Origin: Pseudonocardia alaniniphila
GTDB lineage: Bacteria > Actinomycetota > Actinomycetes > Mycobacteriales > Pseudonocardiaceae
NCBI RefSeq assembly: GCF_022524485.1
Contig: NZ_JAKXMK010000006.1
Span: forward strand, 1 to 64,000
DNA: 64,000 nt
Direction: 5' to 3'
Shown one piece after another: positions 17,991 to 26,838 of the stretch (positions are counted from its first letter, which is position 1; every line of letters starts with the position of its first letter). The position numbers and the translations under genes were made by a program. The notes under the pieces are model-generated. The model ran no database searches. It was given only the letters and a program-made list of their open reading frames with translations, and was not told the DNA's origin.

Positions 17991-19909
17991 CGGTCCGCGT
18001 CCAGGTAACGGCCGAGCGCGGAGACGGGGAACACCATCCGGTAGAGGTGGTAGTTGATGTAGAAGGCACCCGGGAACCCGGTGCCGGTGAACTCGGGCTC
18101 GTCCCACGAGCCGTCCTCGAGCTGCGTGTCGACCAGCCACTGCACACCGCGCTCGACGGCAGTCGACCGCTCGCCGGCCGCAAGCAGCGCAAGCAGCGCC
18201 CACGCCGTCTGGGACGCCGTGGAGGTGCCATGCCCGATCCACTCCGGGTCGGCGTAGGAGCGCAGGTCCTCGCCCCAGCCGCCGTCGGGGTTCTGGTGCA
18301 GCTCCAGCCAGCGCACCGCGGCGCGGATGGCCGGTGACGACTCGGGCACCCCGGCGGCGATGAGGGCAGGCACGACCCCGCCCGTCCCGTACACGTGGTT
18401 GGCGCCCCACCGGCCGAACCACGAGCCGTCGTCCTCCTGGGAGGCGAACAGCCACGCGACGCCGCGCCGGCATGCCTCGGAGCCGGAGAGGCCCTCGGCC
18501 GCGAGCATCTCCACCATGTGCGCCGTGACGTCGGCGGACGGCGGGTCGATCACGGCGCCGAAGTCGCAGAAGGGCAGCTTCGTGATGATCTCGCGGGTGT
18601 TGTCGGCGTCGAACGCGCCCCAGCCGCCGTCGTGCGACTGCATGCCCACCGCCCAGTCGACCCCGCGGTCCACGGCGGCCCGCAGCCGTTCGGGCTCGGG
18701 GTGGGCGACGCGGCGCAGCGCCAGCACGACCTCGGCCGTGTCGTCGACGTCCGGGTAGCCGTCGTTGTCGAACTCGAACGCCCACCCGCCCGGGGCGAGC
18801 TGCGGCCTGCGCACCGACCAGTCGCCGGTGACGCGGATCTCCTCGGCGAGCATCCAGTCCGCGGCGCGCACCACGGCCTGGTCGTCGGGGGCGACGCCGG
18901 CGTCCAGCAGTGCCGTGACGGCCAGGCAGGTGTCCCACACGGGCGACTGGCACGCCTCGAGCCTGCGGACCCATCCGTCGGGCGTCTGCTCGCGGACCAG
19001 GAACCCGTCGAGCCCGGTGATGCCGGCCTTCATCGCGGGATGGTCCATCGGGTAGCCGAGCAGGTGCAGGCAGAGCAGCGAGTACACCCACGGCGGCTGG
19101 ATGCCGCCCCATGACCCGTCGGCCTCCTGGCGGGCGAGGACCCACTCGGCGGCCCGGCGCATCGCGAGCCTGCGCAAGGGCCGCACGGGGCTGCGCGAGT
19201 AGCGGTGCAGCACCTTGTCGAGCCGCTGGAACGCGCCCGGCCAGGACCACAACGGTGCCCGGCGCGGCCGGGCCGCCTGCCGCTGCCCCGGGGTGAGCCG
19301 TTCCTGCGGGCAGCGCAGCTCGTCGATGCCGAACGGCAGGGGGCGCGCCGGCCGCAGGGTGGCGACGACGGTCAGCGGGACGACGGTCTGGCGTGCCCAG
19401 CAGGCCCAGTCGTAGACGTTGAGCGGGAACCAGCGCGGCAGGAAGATCATCTCCGGCGGCATGTCGGGCAGGTCGTCCCACGACCACAGCCCGAACAGGG
19501 CGAGCCAGATCCGGGTGAACACCCGGCTGTTCTCCACCCCGCCCCAGGCGAGCACGAACTTCTGCGCGCGCTGCATGTGCTCCGCGTCCGGCGAGTCACC
19601 GGCCAGCCGCAGCGCCACCCAGGCCTCGATGGTGGTCGAGAGGTCTCCCGGACCACCACGGAAGTTCGCCCACGTGCCGTCCGCACGCTGCTGGGAGCGG
19701 ATCCAGCGGGCGGCCTCCTCGGTCTCCTGGTCCTCGCGGATGCCGAGGAACTCCCGCAGCAGCAGGTCCTCGGCGTCCATCGTCACGTTGGTCTCGAGCT
19801 CGCCCTTCCACCAGCCCTGCTGATCCTGCTGGGTGCGCAGGAAGCCGACTGCGGCGTCAAGGGCCGAGTGCAGGCTGCGGGAGGTGGTCTCGGGCGCCGT
19901 GAGGGTCAT
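17987..19909 (-). CDS. shc: Squalene-hopene cyclase
   Basis: Monotopic membrane enzyme cyclising squalene to hopene/hopanol. The 640-residue product has the family length, with the catalytic DVDDTA motif at 387-392 (protonating Asp389) and repeated QW motifs such as QQGWW, ADGTW, ADGSWGG, DGGWGAF, DGSWFG, DGGWGED and EDGSWDE. ATG 19909 shares one base with the prenyl synthase stop (TGATG), and its own stop overlaps the next start by 4 nt. It is the central gene of the hopanoid operon; hpnF is an alternative name. Confidence 0.96.
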   Translation of the reverse strand: MTLTAPETTSRSLHSALDAAVGFLRTQQDQQGWWKGELETNVTMDAEDLLLREFLGIREDQETEEAARWIRSQQRADGTWANFRGGPGDLSTTIEAWVALRLAGDSPDAEHMQRAQKFVLAWGGVENSRVFTRIWLALFGLWSWDDLPDMPPEMIFLPRWFPLNVYDWACWARQTVVPLTVVATLRPARPLPFGIDELRCPQERLTPGQRQAARPRRAPLWSWPGAFQRLDKVLHRYSRSPVRPLRRLAMRRAAEWVLARQEADGSWGGIQPPWVYSLLCLHLLGYPMDHPAMKAGITGLDGFLVREQTPDGWVRRLEACQSPVWDTCLAVTALLDAGVAPDDQAVVRAADWMLAEEIRVTGDWSVRRPQLAPGGWAFEFDNDGYPDVDDTAEVVLALRRVAHPEPERLRAAVDRGVDWAVGMQSHDGGWGAFDADNTREIITKLPFCDFGAVIDPPSADVTAHMVEMLAAEGLSGSEACRRGVAWLFASQEDDGSWFGRWGANHVYGTGGVVPALIAAGVPESSPAIRAAVRWLELHQNPDGGWGEDLRSYADPEWIGHGTSTASQTAWALLALLAAGERSTAVERGVQWLVDTQLEDGSWDEPEFTGTGFPGAFYINYHLYRMVFPVSALGRYLDADR

Positions 19910-20934
19910 CAGAACTCCCGGTCGGTGAGGTGGCGGCCGAGGGCGACGAGCTCGGCACGGGCGACAGGGGGGATGTCGACGCCGGCGAGGGCCTTCTCCG
20001 CCAGCGACATGCGCCTTCGCGCCTCGGCGGCGGCCCAGTCGCGGCCCCCACCGGTCTCGACGAGCGCAGCCGCCCGTCGCAGGTCGTGCTCGTCGTCGCC
20101 GCTCCCGTTGAGCCAGCACGCGAGCTCCACCCCGGCCGCGCCGCCGTGGTGCACCGCGTATGTCACCGGAAGCGACTTCTTGCGCGAGCGCAGGTCTGAC
20201 AGCACCGGCTTGCCGGTGACCGTCGGGTCCCCCCAGATCCCGAGCAGGTCGTCGACGAGCTGGAACGCGGCGCCGACCTCCGCACCGAAGGTGCGCAGCG
20301 CCGCGGTGACCGTCGGACAGGCACCCGCCAGCAACGCCCCGACCTCGGCGCTCGCGGCCAGGAGCGATCCGGTCTTCCCGGAGGCCATGGCCAGGCACTC
20401 GTCCACGCTGACGTCGCCGCGCCGCTCGAACGCGACGTCCTCCGCCTGGCCGCGGATGAGCTCGCGTGTGGTGCGGGCGATCAACGAGGCCGCGGCCGCC
20501 GCGTGCGGCGACTCGGACTCCAGCAGGATCTCCACGGCCAGGGCGAGCAGCGCGTCGCCCGTCAGGATCGCCGACGGGGCGCCCCACTGCGCCCACACCG
20601 TGCGGCGATGCCTGCGCTCGGTGTCGCCGTCCATCAGGTCGTCGTGCAGGAGCGAGAAGTTGTGTACGAGCTCGACGGCCACCGCACCGGGCAGCCCGAC
20701 GGCGGCCGGGGAGCCGGCGGCTTGCGTGGAGAGCAGGGCGAGCGCGGGCCGCACGGCCTTCCCGCCGCCGTTGCCCGGGGAGCCGTCGAGCTCGGTCCAG
20801 CCCAGGTGGTAGGAGGCCTGCTCGCGGCTCGCGGGATCCAGCCGCTCGACAGCGCCCTGCAGCGCAGGGGTGACGAGATCGCGGCAGCGCCGCAGCGCGT
20901 CCACGGCGGTGGTCGAGGTGGCGGAGGCGGTCAT
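19909..20934 (-). CDS. Polyprenyl (probably farnesyl or geranylgeranyl) diphosphate synthase
   Basis: Trans-prenyltransferase chain-elongation enzyme of 341 residues. The first aspartate motif is HDDLMDGD (Asp98, Asp99, Asp102), with GKTGSL near 187 and the second motif VDDLLGIWGD near 227. An open frame continues upstream, but ATG 20934 overlaps the hpnE stop codon by 4 nt and gives the family N-terminus. In the hopanoid operon it most likely supplies farnesyl diphosphate for HpnD; chain length cannot be set confidently from motifs alone, and a geranylgeranyl product is the alternative. Confidence 0.9.
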   Translation of the reverse strand: MTASATSTTAVDALRRCRDLVTPALQGAVERLDPASREQASYHLGWTELDGSPGNGGGKAVRPALALLSTQAAGSPAAVGLPGAVAVELVHNFSLLHDDLMDGDTERRHRRTVWAQWGAPSAILTGDALLALAVEILLESESPHAAAAASLIARTTRELIRGQAEDVAFERRGDVSVDECLAMASGKTGSLLAASAEVGALLAGACPTVTAALRTFGAEVGAAFQLVDDLLGIWGDPTVTGKPVLSDLRSRKKSLPVTYAVHHGGAAGVELACWLNGSGDDEHDLRRAAALVETGGGRDWAAAEARRRMSLAEKALAGVDIPPVARAELVALGRHLTDREF

Positions 20935-22325
20935 GTCGCGACCTCCGCCGTGCGCACCGGTGCACCCGCAGCGGAGAGCAGAGCGTCGGCGGCGGAGTTC
21001 CCGCTGCGCACCGCGCCCTCCATCGTGGCGGGCCACCCCGTGCCGGTCCACGACCCGGCCAGGAAGAGCCCGGGGGTGCGTGTCGTGGACGGTGGTCGGA
21101 GCGCGCCGCTGCCTGGGGACGCGCGGAACGTCGCGTGCGGCTCCCGTGTCACGAAGAAGTCCAGGACCCGCGCCTCACGCGCCGCGGGTAGCAGGGCGGC
21201 GAGCGCCGGCAGCATGTCCTCGCGCAACCGTGCCGCCGGCGTACGGATCAGGTCGTCGGCGGCCGACAGGGAGACGGCCAGGTACTGCGCGGGAGCCGGG
21301 TGTGTGCGATGCAGGCCGGACTGCTCCGTGCGGTCGAAGACCCACTGCACCGGGGTGTCCACGCCCGCCACGAACGGCACGTCGAGCACCGTGCGGTCGT
21401 AGACGACGTGCACGTTCACGATCGGAGCGCTGCCCAGCGTCGTGGACCAACCCTGCGGCAGGTCGAGCGCCGCCGCAGGCAGCAGCCGCTCCGCCACCGT
21501 GGGCGGTACGGCGCAGATCATCTGGTCGACCACGGTCTCCTCCACCCTCTCGCCTTCACGCTCCGAGCCGATCTGCCATCCGTCTCCCGTGCGCTCCAGG
21601 GAGCGGACCTTCGTCGAGGTGTGCACCTGGACTCCGGCCTCGCGCAGGCGGCGCGCGGCCGCGTCGTCGTGCAGCCGTCCGAGCGGCACCCTGGCCCAGC
21701 CGATGTCGCCCGCCGCCGCGTCCGTGAGCAGCCCGAGCCGGAAGACGGTGGCGGCCGGTGCGAGCGACGCGGAGTCCGCCGTGGCGTTGAGCGTGGCCAC
21801 CCCCACGAGATCCCACAGCGCGTCGACGGCCCGGCGGCTCTGGCCGTGCTCGGCGAGCCATGAACCGAAGCTGACGGCGTCGGTCGCGGGGTCGGCCGGA
21901 TCCACCTTCCGCAGCGCGAGCGCCGCCCCGACCAGTCGCAGCCGGTCCGGCACCGACAACGGACGGTGACACACCAACGCCCCCGCGAGGTGCAGGGGCG
22001 CGGGCAGCCGGGACCGGCGCAACCGGCCGGGCCGCTGCCCGGGCATGCGTACCGGGATGTCCAGCCGATCCTGGAGTGTCACCAGGTCGGTCACCCCTAG
22101 CCGGTCGAGCAGCGTCCTGTAGGCCGTGCAGCAGCGCAGGAACACGTGCTGTCCGTTGTCGACGTCGAGCTCGCCGCGCCGGAAGGAGGACGCGAGGCCC
22201 CCGAGCCGCGGCCGCGCCTCCAGCAGTGTCACCGCGAACCCGGCGTCGGCGCACCGGAGGGCAGCGGTGATCCCGGCGAGCCCGCCGCCGATCACCCCGA
22301 CCCTGGCGCCCGTAGCGGCGCTCAT
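20931..22325 (-). CDS. hpnE: Hydroxysqualene dehydroxylase
   Basis: FAD-dependent amine-oxidase-fold enzyme reducing hydroxysqualene to squalene, the third step of the HpnCDE route. The 464-residue product has an N-terminal dinucleotide motif VGVIGGGLAGITAAL, then LLEARPRLGG, and a C-terminal FAD stretch LFLAGSWTGTGWPATMEGAVRSG. ATG 22325 overlaps the hpnD stop by 4 nt; the open frame upstream is noise over hpnD. Downstream it overlaps the prenyl synthase by 4 nt. Phytoene-desaturase-like relatives exist, but the hpnC-hpnD context settles the assignment. Confidence 0.94.
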   Translation of the reverse strand: MSAATGARVGVIGGGLAGITAALRCADAGFAVTLLEARPRLGGLASSFRRGELDVDNGQHVFLRCCTAYRTLLDRLGVTDLVTLQDRLDIPVRMPGQRPGRLRRSRLPAPLHLAGALVCHRPLSVPDRLRLVGAALALRKVDPADPATDAVSFGSWLAEHGQSRRAVDALWDLVGVATLNATADSASLAPAATVFRLGLLTDAAAGDIGWARVPLGRLHDDAAARRLREAGVQVHTSTKVRSLERTGDGWQIGSEREGERVEETVVDQMICAVPPTVAERLLPAAALDLPQGWSTTLGSAPIVNVHVVYDRTVLDVPFVAGVDTPVQWVFDRTEQSGLHRTHPAPAQYLAVSLSAADDLIRTPAARLREDMLPALAALLPAAREARVLDFFVTREPHATFRASPGSGALRPPSTTRTPGLFLAGSWTGTGWPATMEGAVRSGNSAADALLSAAGAPVRTAEVAT

Positions 22326-23233
22326 GAGGTCGGGGCTCCCACGGGTGATCGGCCGGAGAGCGCCCGTGCCGCCACCGCTGCCTTCTGCCAGCCCGACAGC
22401 GACCGTCGCTGGTGGTACACCGAGGGCGGGTCGGCGGCGATGTCGTCGAGCAGCTTGCGGTAGATGCCGGACATCGCGGTGACGCAGGCGGCGCTGCGCC
22501 GGTCGAGCAGTGGCACGAGCTTGAGGCCCTCGGCGTACCACTCGCGCGCCCTCGCGGCGCTGAACGTGATCAGCTCCGCGAGGCCGCCGGTCTTGTCGAT
22601 CAGCACCTCGTGCTCGTCGAGCACCAGTTCGACGCCGAACCGCTCCAGCTCCGCCCGGGGTAGGTAGATGCGCCCGTTCTGCAGGTCCTCGCGGATGTCG
22701 CGCAGGATGTTGGTCTGCTGCAGCGCGATGCCCAGCACGTCGGCGTAGCGCGAGGCCTCGGGGTCCGGGCGCGAGCCGAAGATGCCCAGGCAGAGCCGCC
22801 CTACCGAGCCTGCGACACAGCGGCAGTACCCGACCATGTCGTCGAACGACTCATAGAAGCAGGTGGCGGTGTCGGACCGGGCGTCCATCGCGACATCCGC
22901 CTCGACCCCGTCGACGAGCTCGTCGAACGCGCCGAGCGGGATCGGGTAGCGCGCCACGGCGTCGGTCACCGCGACCAGCACGGGGTCGGCCGCGTCGGGA
23001 GGCTGCCGCAGCGACTGCCGCAGTTCGGCGAGCGCGGCCACCTTCTCCGCGGTGGGCAGGTCGCCGTCGCCGATGTCGTCGATGCGCCGGGCCAGGGCGT
23101 ACACGGCACAGAGCGCCGAGCGTTTCGCCGGTGGCAGCAGGCGGATGCCGTAGTAGAAGTTGCGGGCCTCCCGCCGGGTGATGGCGTCGCACGCCTCGTA
23201 GGCGGCATCGAGCGGGGTCCTTGGCGGGGTCAC
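22322..23233 (-). CDS. hpnD: Presqualene diphosphate synthase
   Basis: Head-to-head prenyltransferase (squalene/phytoene synthase family) condensing two farnesyl diphosphates to presqualene diphosphate. The 303-residue product carries the Mg-binding motifs RRIDDIGD near residue 50 and QQTNILRDIREDLQNGRIYLP (second Asp-rich region) near residue 175. The GTG start at 23233 overlaps the hpnC stop by 4 nt (GTGA); an upstream extension would overlap hpnC and is not supported. HpnC then converts presqualene diphosphate to hydroxysqualene. Confidence 0.93.
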   Translation of the reverse strand: MTPPRTPLDAAYEACDAITRREARNFYYGIRLLPPAKRSALCAVYALARRIDDIGDGDLPTAEKVAALAELRQSLRQPPDAADPVLVAVTDAVARYPIPLGAFDELVDGVEADVAMDARSDTATCFYESFDDMVGYCRCVAGSVGRLCLGIFGSRPDPEASRYADVLGIALQQTNILRDIREDLQNGRIYLPRAELERFGVELVLDEHEVLIDKTGGLAELITFSAARAREWYAEGLKLVPLLDRRSAACVTAMSGIYRKLLDDIAADPPSVYHQRRSLSGWQKAAVAARALSGRSPVGAPTS

Positions 23234-24171
23234 AGCGTGCTCCGGATCAGGTCGGGGACGAGGTGCCGGACGACGTCGCGTCGCCTGGCGGCCGGCGAGC
23301 CGGCCAGCACGTCCCACTCGGCGCGACGCAACGCGTCGGCCGCAGCCCGGCCACCGGCCACGTAGCCGGTGACGGCGAGACGGGCCCAGCCGTGCAATGT
23401 GCCGCTCATCGCCGCGGCGCCCTGGTCGAGGAGCGCCACCGCCCGAGCGGTCTCGTGGGCGATCAGTCTGCGCAACGCGGGCGGCGTGCTGGCCGCCCCG
23501 AGATCTCCCACGTTCAGCCGAGCGTGGTCGACGGATGAGGAGACGACATCACTCGAAATGGTGATACCGAAGCGCTCGAGATCCTCGATGGGCAGGTAGA
23601 CGCGGCCGCGGTCACGGTCTTCGGCCACGTCCTGCCAGTGCTCGAGCAGCTGCAGGGCCGTGCAGACCTGGTCGCTCCCGCGTTCGACGGCGCTACCGGG
23701 CGGGGCGTCGACCTCGAAGATCGCGAGCACGAGTCGTCCGATGGGGTCGGCGGACAGCCGGCAGTAGCCGAGCAGGTCGTCCCAAGTGGCGTACCGCATG
23801 ACCTGTTGGTCCTGCAGGTTCGCCGCGATGAGCCGGTCGAACGGCTCGCGCGGCAGGCCCCCGTCGCGGGCGACGGGAACCAGCCGCTGCAGCACCGGCG
23901 CGCGGGGGCCGGGCCCATCGCGTTTCCAGACCGCGGCGAGATCGTCGGAGAATGCGTGCAATTCGGACAGTCGATCCCCTGTGGACTCGTCACCGAGGTC
24001 GTCGATCGTGCGGACCACGTCGTAGACCGCACGCAGCCGGGTGCGCAGCCGGGCGGGGAGTATCCGCAGCGCTACCGGGAAGTTCTCGGCCTGTTCCGCG
24101 CTGCGCAGCCGCGTCTCGGCGCCAGGCAGCGGCCCGGCGGTCGCGTCCTGTGTCGACGACGGTTCGGCCAT
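23230..24171 (-). CDS. hpnC: Hydroxysqualene synthase
   Basis: First gene of the hopanoid operon. It turns presqualene diphosphate into hydroxysqualene. The 313-residue squalene/phytoene-synthase family product has VRTIDDLGDE near residue 53 and the second aspartate region LLEHWQDVAEDRDRGRVYLP near 175, with EH/WQDVAED in place of the NILRDIRED of HpnD, which separates the two paralogues. It starts at ATG 24171 and is preceded by an AT-rich divergent spacer containing a candidate promoter. Confidence 0.93.
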   Translation of the reverse strand: MAEPSSTQDATAGPLPGAETRLRSAEQAENFPVALRILPARLRTRLRAVYDVVRTIDDLGDESTGDRLSELHAFSDDLAAVWKRDGPGPRAPVLQRLVPVARDGGLPREPFDRLIAANLQDQQVMRYATWDDLLGYCRLSADPIGRLVLAIFEVDAPPGSAVERGSDQVCTALQLLEHWQDVAEDRDRGRVYLPIEDLERFGITISSDVVSSSVDHARLNVGDLGAASTPPALRRLIAHETARAVALLDQGAAAMSGTLHGWARLAVTGYVAGGRAAADALRRAEWDVLAGSPAARRRDVVRHLVPDLIRSTL

Positions 24172-24219
24172 GAGGCGATGTTGCCCGGGAACCGTCCACT
24201 GTCTCTGCGCATCTGTGGT

Positions 24220-24245
24220 TAATTATTTGGGGTCAATTTTGTCAA
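24220..24245 (-). promoter_or_regulatory. Candidate promoter of the hopanoid operon
   Basis: In an otherwise GC-rich region the hpnC/pucR spacer (24172-24290) has an AT-rich core. On the minus strand a perfect TTGACA lies at 24245-24240 and an AT-rich TAATTA at 24225-24220. The 14-nt spacing is shorter than the ideal 17, so the -10 assignment is weak. It is the only promoter-like signal upstream of hpnC. Confidence 0.4.
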
Positions 24246-24290
24246 ACTCGTACAACACGGCCCCTGCTCGTGCCCTGACAGGCGTACAAG

Positions 24291-25535
24291 ATGTGTGTGG
24301 ACGATCGAGATCCGTCGCTGGCCGGCTTGGTGCCGGCCCTGATCGACCGCCTTCCCGTGCTGCTGGACGAGGTGCGTCTGGCGCTGGAGGAGGACTGGCC
24401 CGACTACGCCCGGTTCCTGGCCGCCAACAGTGCGGAGGTGGGGGTGGCCGCCGACGCGGCCCTGAACCGGCTCGTCACGCTCGTGACGACCAGCGGCGCC
24501 GACGGTGGCGTCGAGGGTGAGCTCTTCGAGGAGATCGGCCGCATCCAGTGGCGGCAGGGGAGCGACCTGACCACGCTGTTGTCCGCCTACCAGATGGGAG
24601 CGCGCGTCTTCTGGCGCCATGTGTCGGCCGTTGCCGTCGAGCAGCGTGTCGAGCCGCGCACCGTGGCGGCACTGGCCGAGGCGGTCTTCCTCTTCGTCGA
24701 CAAGCTCTCCTCGTCCTCGGCCCGCGGCTATGTCCTGGAGCAATCGGAGGCCGCGGTCACCCGCGAGCGTCTGCGTGAGGAGCTCGTGGGGCTGCTGCTC
24801 TCCGACCGGGCCGACCAGGCGGCGGTGCTGGCCGCGGCGGAACGGGCCGAGTGGCCGTTGCCGGATGAGATGGCAGTGGTGCTGGTGGAGCCCGACAGTC
24901 CCGCCTCGCACCAGGCTCTCGCGCGTCTCGACCCGTCGAACATCGTGTTCAGCCGCCCGCCGCTACTGGGGGCGATCGTGCCGAACCCGTCGCGGCGGAA
25001 CTTGCGCAGGCTCGCCACCGTGCTGCGCGGCACGCGGGCGGTCGTCGGTGTGGCGGTGCCCGCCGACCGGCTCCCGGCCAGCCTGCACATCGCCGAGACC
25101 GCGGCGCGCCTCCAGCGCAGCGGCGTGCTCGTCGACGATCCGGTGTTCACCGCCGACCACCTTGACGCGATCATCGTGCACCGCGATGCGGGGCTGCTCG
25201 ACGCGCTGCGGACCCGTGTGCTCGGTCCGCTCGCCACCTCCTCACCGGCGTCGCGGGAGCGGCTGTCCGAGACGCTGCTCGCCTGGCTGCGGCACATGGG
25301 CGACCGGCGGGCGATCGCCGCGGAGCTGCACGTGCACCCGCAGACGGTGCGCTACCGCCTCGCGAAGCTGCACGAGCTGTTCGGGGAGGACCTCGATTCG
25401 CCCAGTACCCGGGCGCAACTGGTGCTCGCCCTCGCGTGGGGACCGCCGCAGCCCGTGCGGCCGGCGGCAGGAGCGATGCCGCCCGGCACGGTCGGGCAGC
25501 CGCCCCGCACGGACTTCACGGCACCGCGTCGCTGA
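24291..25535 (+). CDS. PucR/CdaR-type transcriptional regulator
   Basis: A 414-residue regulator with a long N-terminal sensing region (residues ~1-330) and a C-terminal PucR-type helix-turn-helix near 345-390, seen as ETLLAWLRHMGDRRAIAAEL followed by HVHPQTVRYRLAKLHELFG. It is divergent from hpnC across 119 nt, so it may control the hopanoid operon or itself; this is position-based inference. ATG 24291 has only a weak upstream agg. The last ~35 residues are Pro-rich and probably disordered. Confidence 0.85.
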   Translation: MCVDDRDPSLAGLVPALIDRLPVLLDEVRLALEEDWPDYARFLAANSAEVGVAADAALNRLVTLVTTSGADGGVEGELFEEIGRIQWRQGSDLTTLLSAYQMGARVFWRHVSAVAVEQRVEPRTVAALAEAVFLFVDKLSSSSARGYVLEQSEAAVTRERLREELVGLLLSDRADQAAVLAAAERAEWPLPDEMAVVLVEPDSPASHQALARLDPSNIVFSRPPLLGAIVPNPSRRNLRRLATVLRGTRAVVGVAVPADRLPASLHIAETAARLQRSGVLVDDPVFTADHLDAIIVHRDAGLLDALRTRVLGPLATSSPASRERLSETLLAWLRHMGDRRAIAAELHVHPQTVRYRLAKLHELFGEDLDSPSTRAQLVLALAWGPPQPVRPAAGAMPPGTVGQPPRTDFTAPRR

Positions 25536-25947
25536 CCCTGCATACGAGCGCCGGGATCGTTTGCTTCCGGCTGCGTTGAATCCTTCGTCCCGTTTGTGGG
25601 CTTCTGGTCCCGAATCTGCCGCCGCGTTGCTCGACGGAGTTGCACCCGCCCGGCCGGACGAATTGCCGAGGTTGCGTTGTGGTCATCACATGTAACCGGC
25701 GCTACACCCCCGCCATTCTGTCGACACTTGGGGTCGGCACGGTCGTACCGTTGAATCAACATCTATTGCAGGAAGGTCCGGGGAATTGCAGGAGGATATC
25801 CGGTTCGCGGGGATCGTGCCGGCTGCGCGAGCGGCGGCTCGCGACCGGCGATCGATCTGACCAGCAGCAGCGGGGCACGGCCGTGGGGGTGGCCGTCCCG
25901 GCCCGTCGTGGCGCTCCGCTGACCCGACCACCGTGAAAGGACGAGCA
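25536..25947 (+). other. Intergenic region without a supported gene
   Basis: 412 nt between the PucR gene and the STAS gene. The first 250 nt are less GC-rich and differ in base use from flanking genes. Short open frames occur, but none has both a ribosome site and a recognisable product. It probably holds the 5' regulatory region of the STAS gene. No convincing terminator hairpin was found after the PucR gene. Confidence 0.5.
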
Positions 25948-26313
25948 GTGCTCGAACGTTCTTCGTCTGACTACCTCGCGAGCGACCCCGGAGTGCTGCC
26001 CTGCTGGTGGCGCATGGTCGACCGATGGGACGGCGTGCACCTGCTGGTCGGGGGAGAGCTCGACAGGGCGAGTTCGGATCTGCTCGACGAGGCGCTCCGG
26101 TTGCTGGAGATCTTCCCGCGCACGTCGCACGTCGACCTGTCCGCTGTCACCTTCGCCGACCCCGACGGCCTCGAGCCGCTGGCCGCCAGCGCGCGACGGC
26201 GTGCGCAGAACGCTCTCCCGCCCCTGGATCTGGCCGGCGCGAGCCGTCGTGTGCAGCGAACCTTCAACCGATTGGTCGCTGATCCGCAGCGCGACCACGC
26301 GGCAGCGGGCTGA
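25948..26313 (+). CDS. STAS-domain protein (anti-sigma-factor-antagonist-like) with altered phosphosite
   Basis: A 121-residue STAS-domain protein like SpoIIAA/RsbV, which bind anti-sigma kinases. The GTG at 25948 has a good ribosome site (aaagga, spacing 6); an in-frame GTG at 25933 is less likely. The hallmark turn VDLSAVTFADPDGLEPLAA is at 62-80. The usual D-S-S-G with the phosphorylated serine is D71-P72-D73-G74 here, so an acidic residue replaces the serine. This would prevent phosphorylation switching and might mimic the phosphorylated state. The stop codon lies inside an 18-nt tandem repeat. Confidence 0.82.
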   Translation: MLERSSSDYLASDPGVLPCWWRMVDRWDGVHLLVGGELDRASSDLLDEALRLLEIFPRTSHVDLSAVTFADPDGLEPLAASARRRAQNALPPLDLAGASRRVQRTFNRLVADPQRDHAAAG

Positions 26314-26354
26314 GGAGCGGCAGCGGGCTGAGGAGCGGCAGCGGGCTGAGGAAC
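26301..26354 (+). repeat. Three-copy 18-bp tandem repeat spanning the STAS stop codon
   Basis: The unit ggcagcgggctgaggagc occurs at 26301-26318, 26319-26336 and 26337-26354; the third copy differs by one base (aac for agc). Each unit contains a TGA in the STAS frame. The +2-shifted frame reads RQRAEE three times. Replication slippage at the gene end is the simplest origin. Confidence 0.9.
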
Positions 26355-26838
26355 GGGAAGGCCGAACCCGCCGCCAGCGATCGGGGCGAGTTGCCGAGGC
26401 GGGTGCCCTTGCGGCGTGATCACGCCACCGGGCCCGGTCATCGTGCTCACCGGGAGCGAGCGACGGCCGACGCTCCGCATTTTCCGGCGTCGCCATCGCC
26501 GTAATCGTGCCGTTACGCGTGCCGGCGACTGTCGGCAATTTCGCATGTCCGGGATTCCGGCGCTGCGCGGGTTAGGGTCTCCGAGGTGCGCGCCGGAACC
26601 CCGCTGGGCGTGGCACCAAGCTTCAGAGTTTGAGGAATCAGCGAACCTTCCTCGCCGTTGACACGTAGTAACCACAGAGAGACGGTCACACCGGCGGTCG
26701 GCGCAGCGTCGCGGCATATCCCCGGTCTGCTCTCCAGGCTAATTCTCATACGGTGCGTCGGCTCGGCGACGTGCCGCAGATCAGTGCGCCTTTTTACCGC
26801 CCCGACAGGTCAGAAGTCGTTTCGTTCGAGGAGACATC
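26355..26838 (+). other. Long 5' region of the Pls-like gene
   Basis: 484 nt with no supported gene. A consensus-like TTGACA is at 26658-26663, but no good -10 hexamer follows at 16-18 nt. A T-run (ctttttaccg, near 26790) sits about 50 nt before the start codon. The long AT-enriched leader suggests transcriptional control of the large downstream synthetase, but no known riboswitch fold was recognised. Confidence 0.4.

Noticed and set aside
26201..26419. Frame encoding RQRAEE repeats over the 18-bp repeat
   Set aside because: It lies in a shifted frame over the STAS gene and is best explained by slippage of the repeat.
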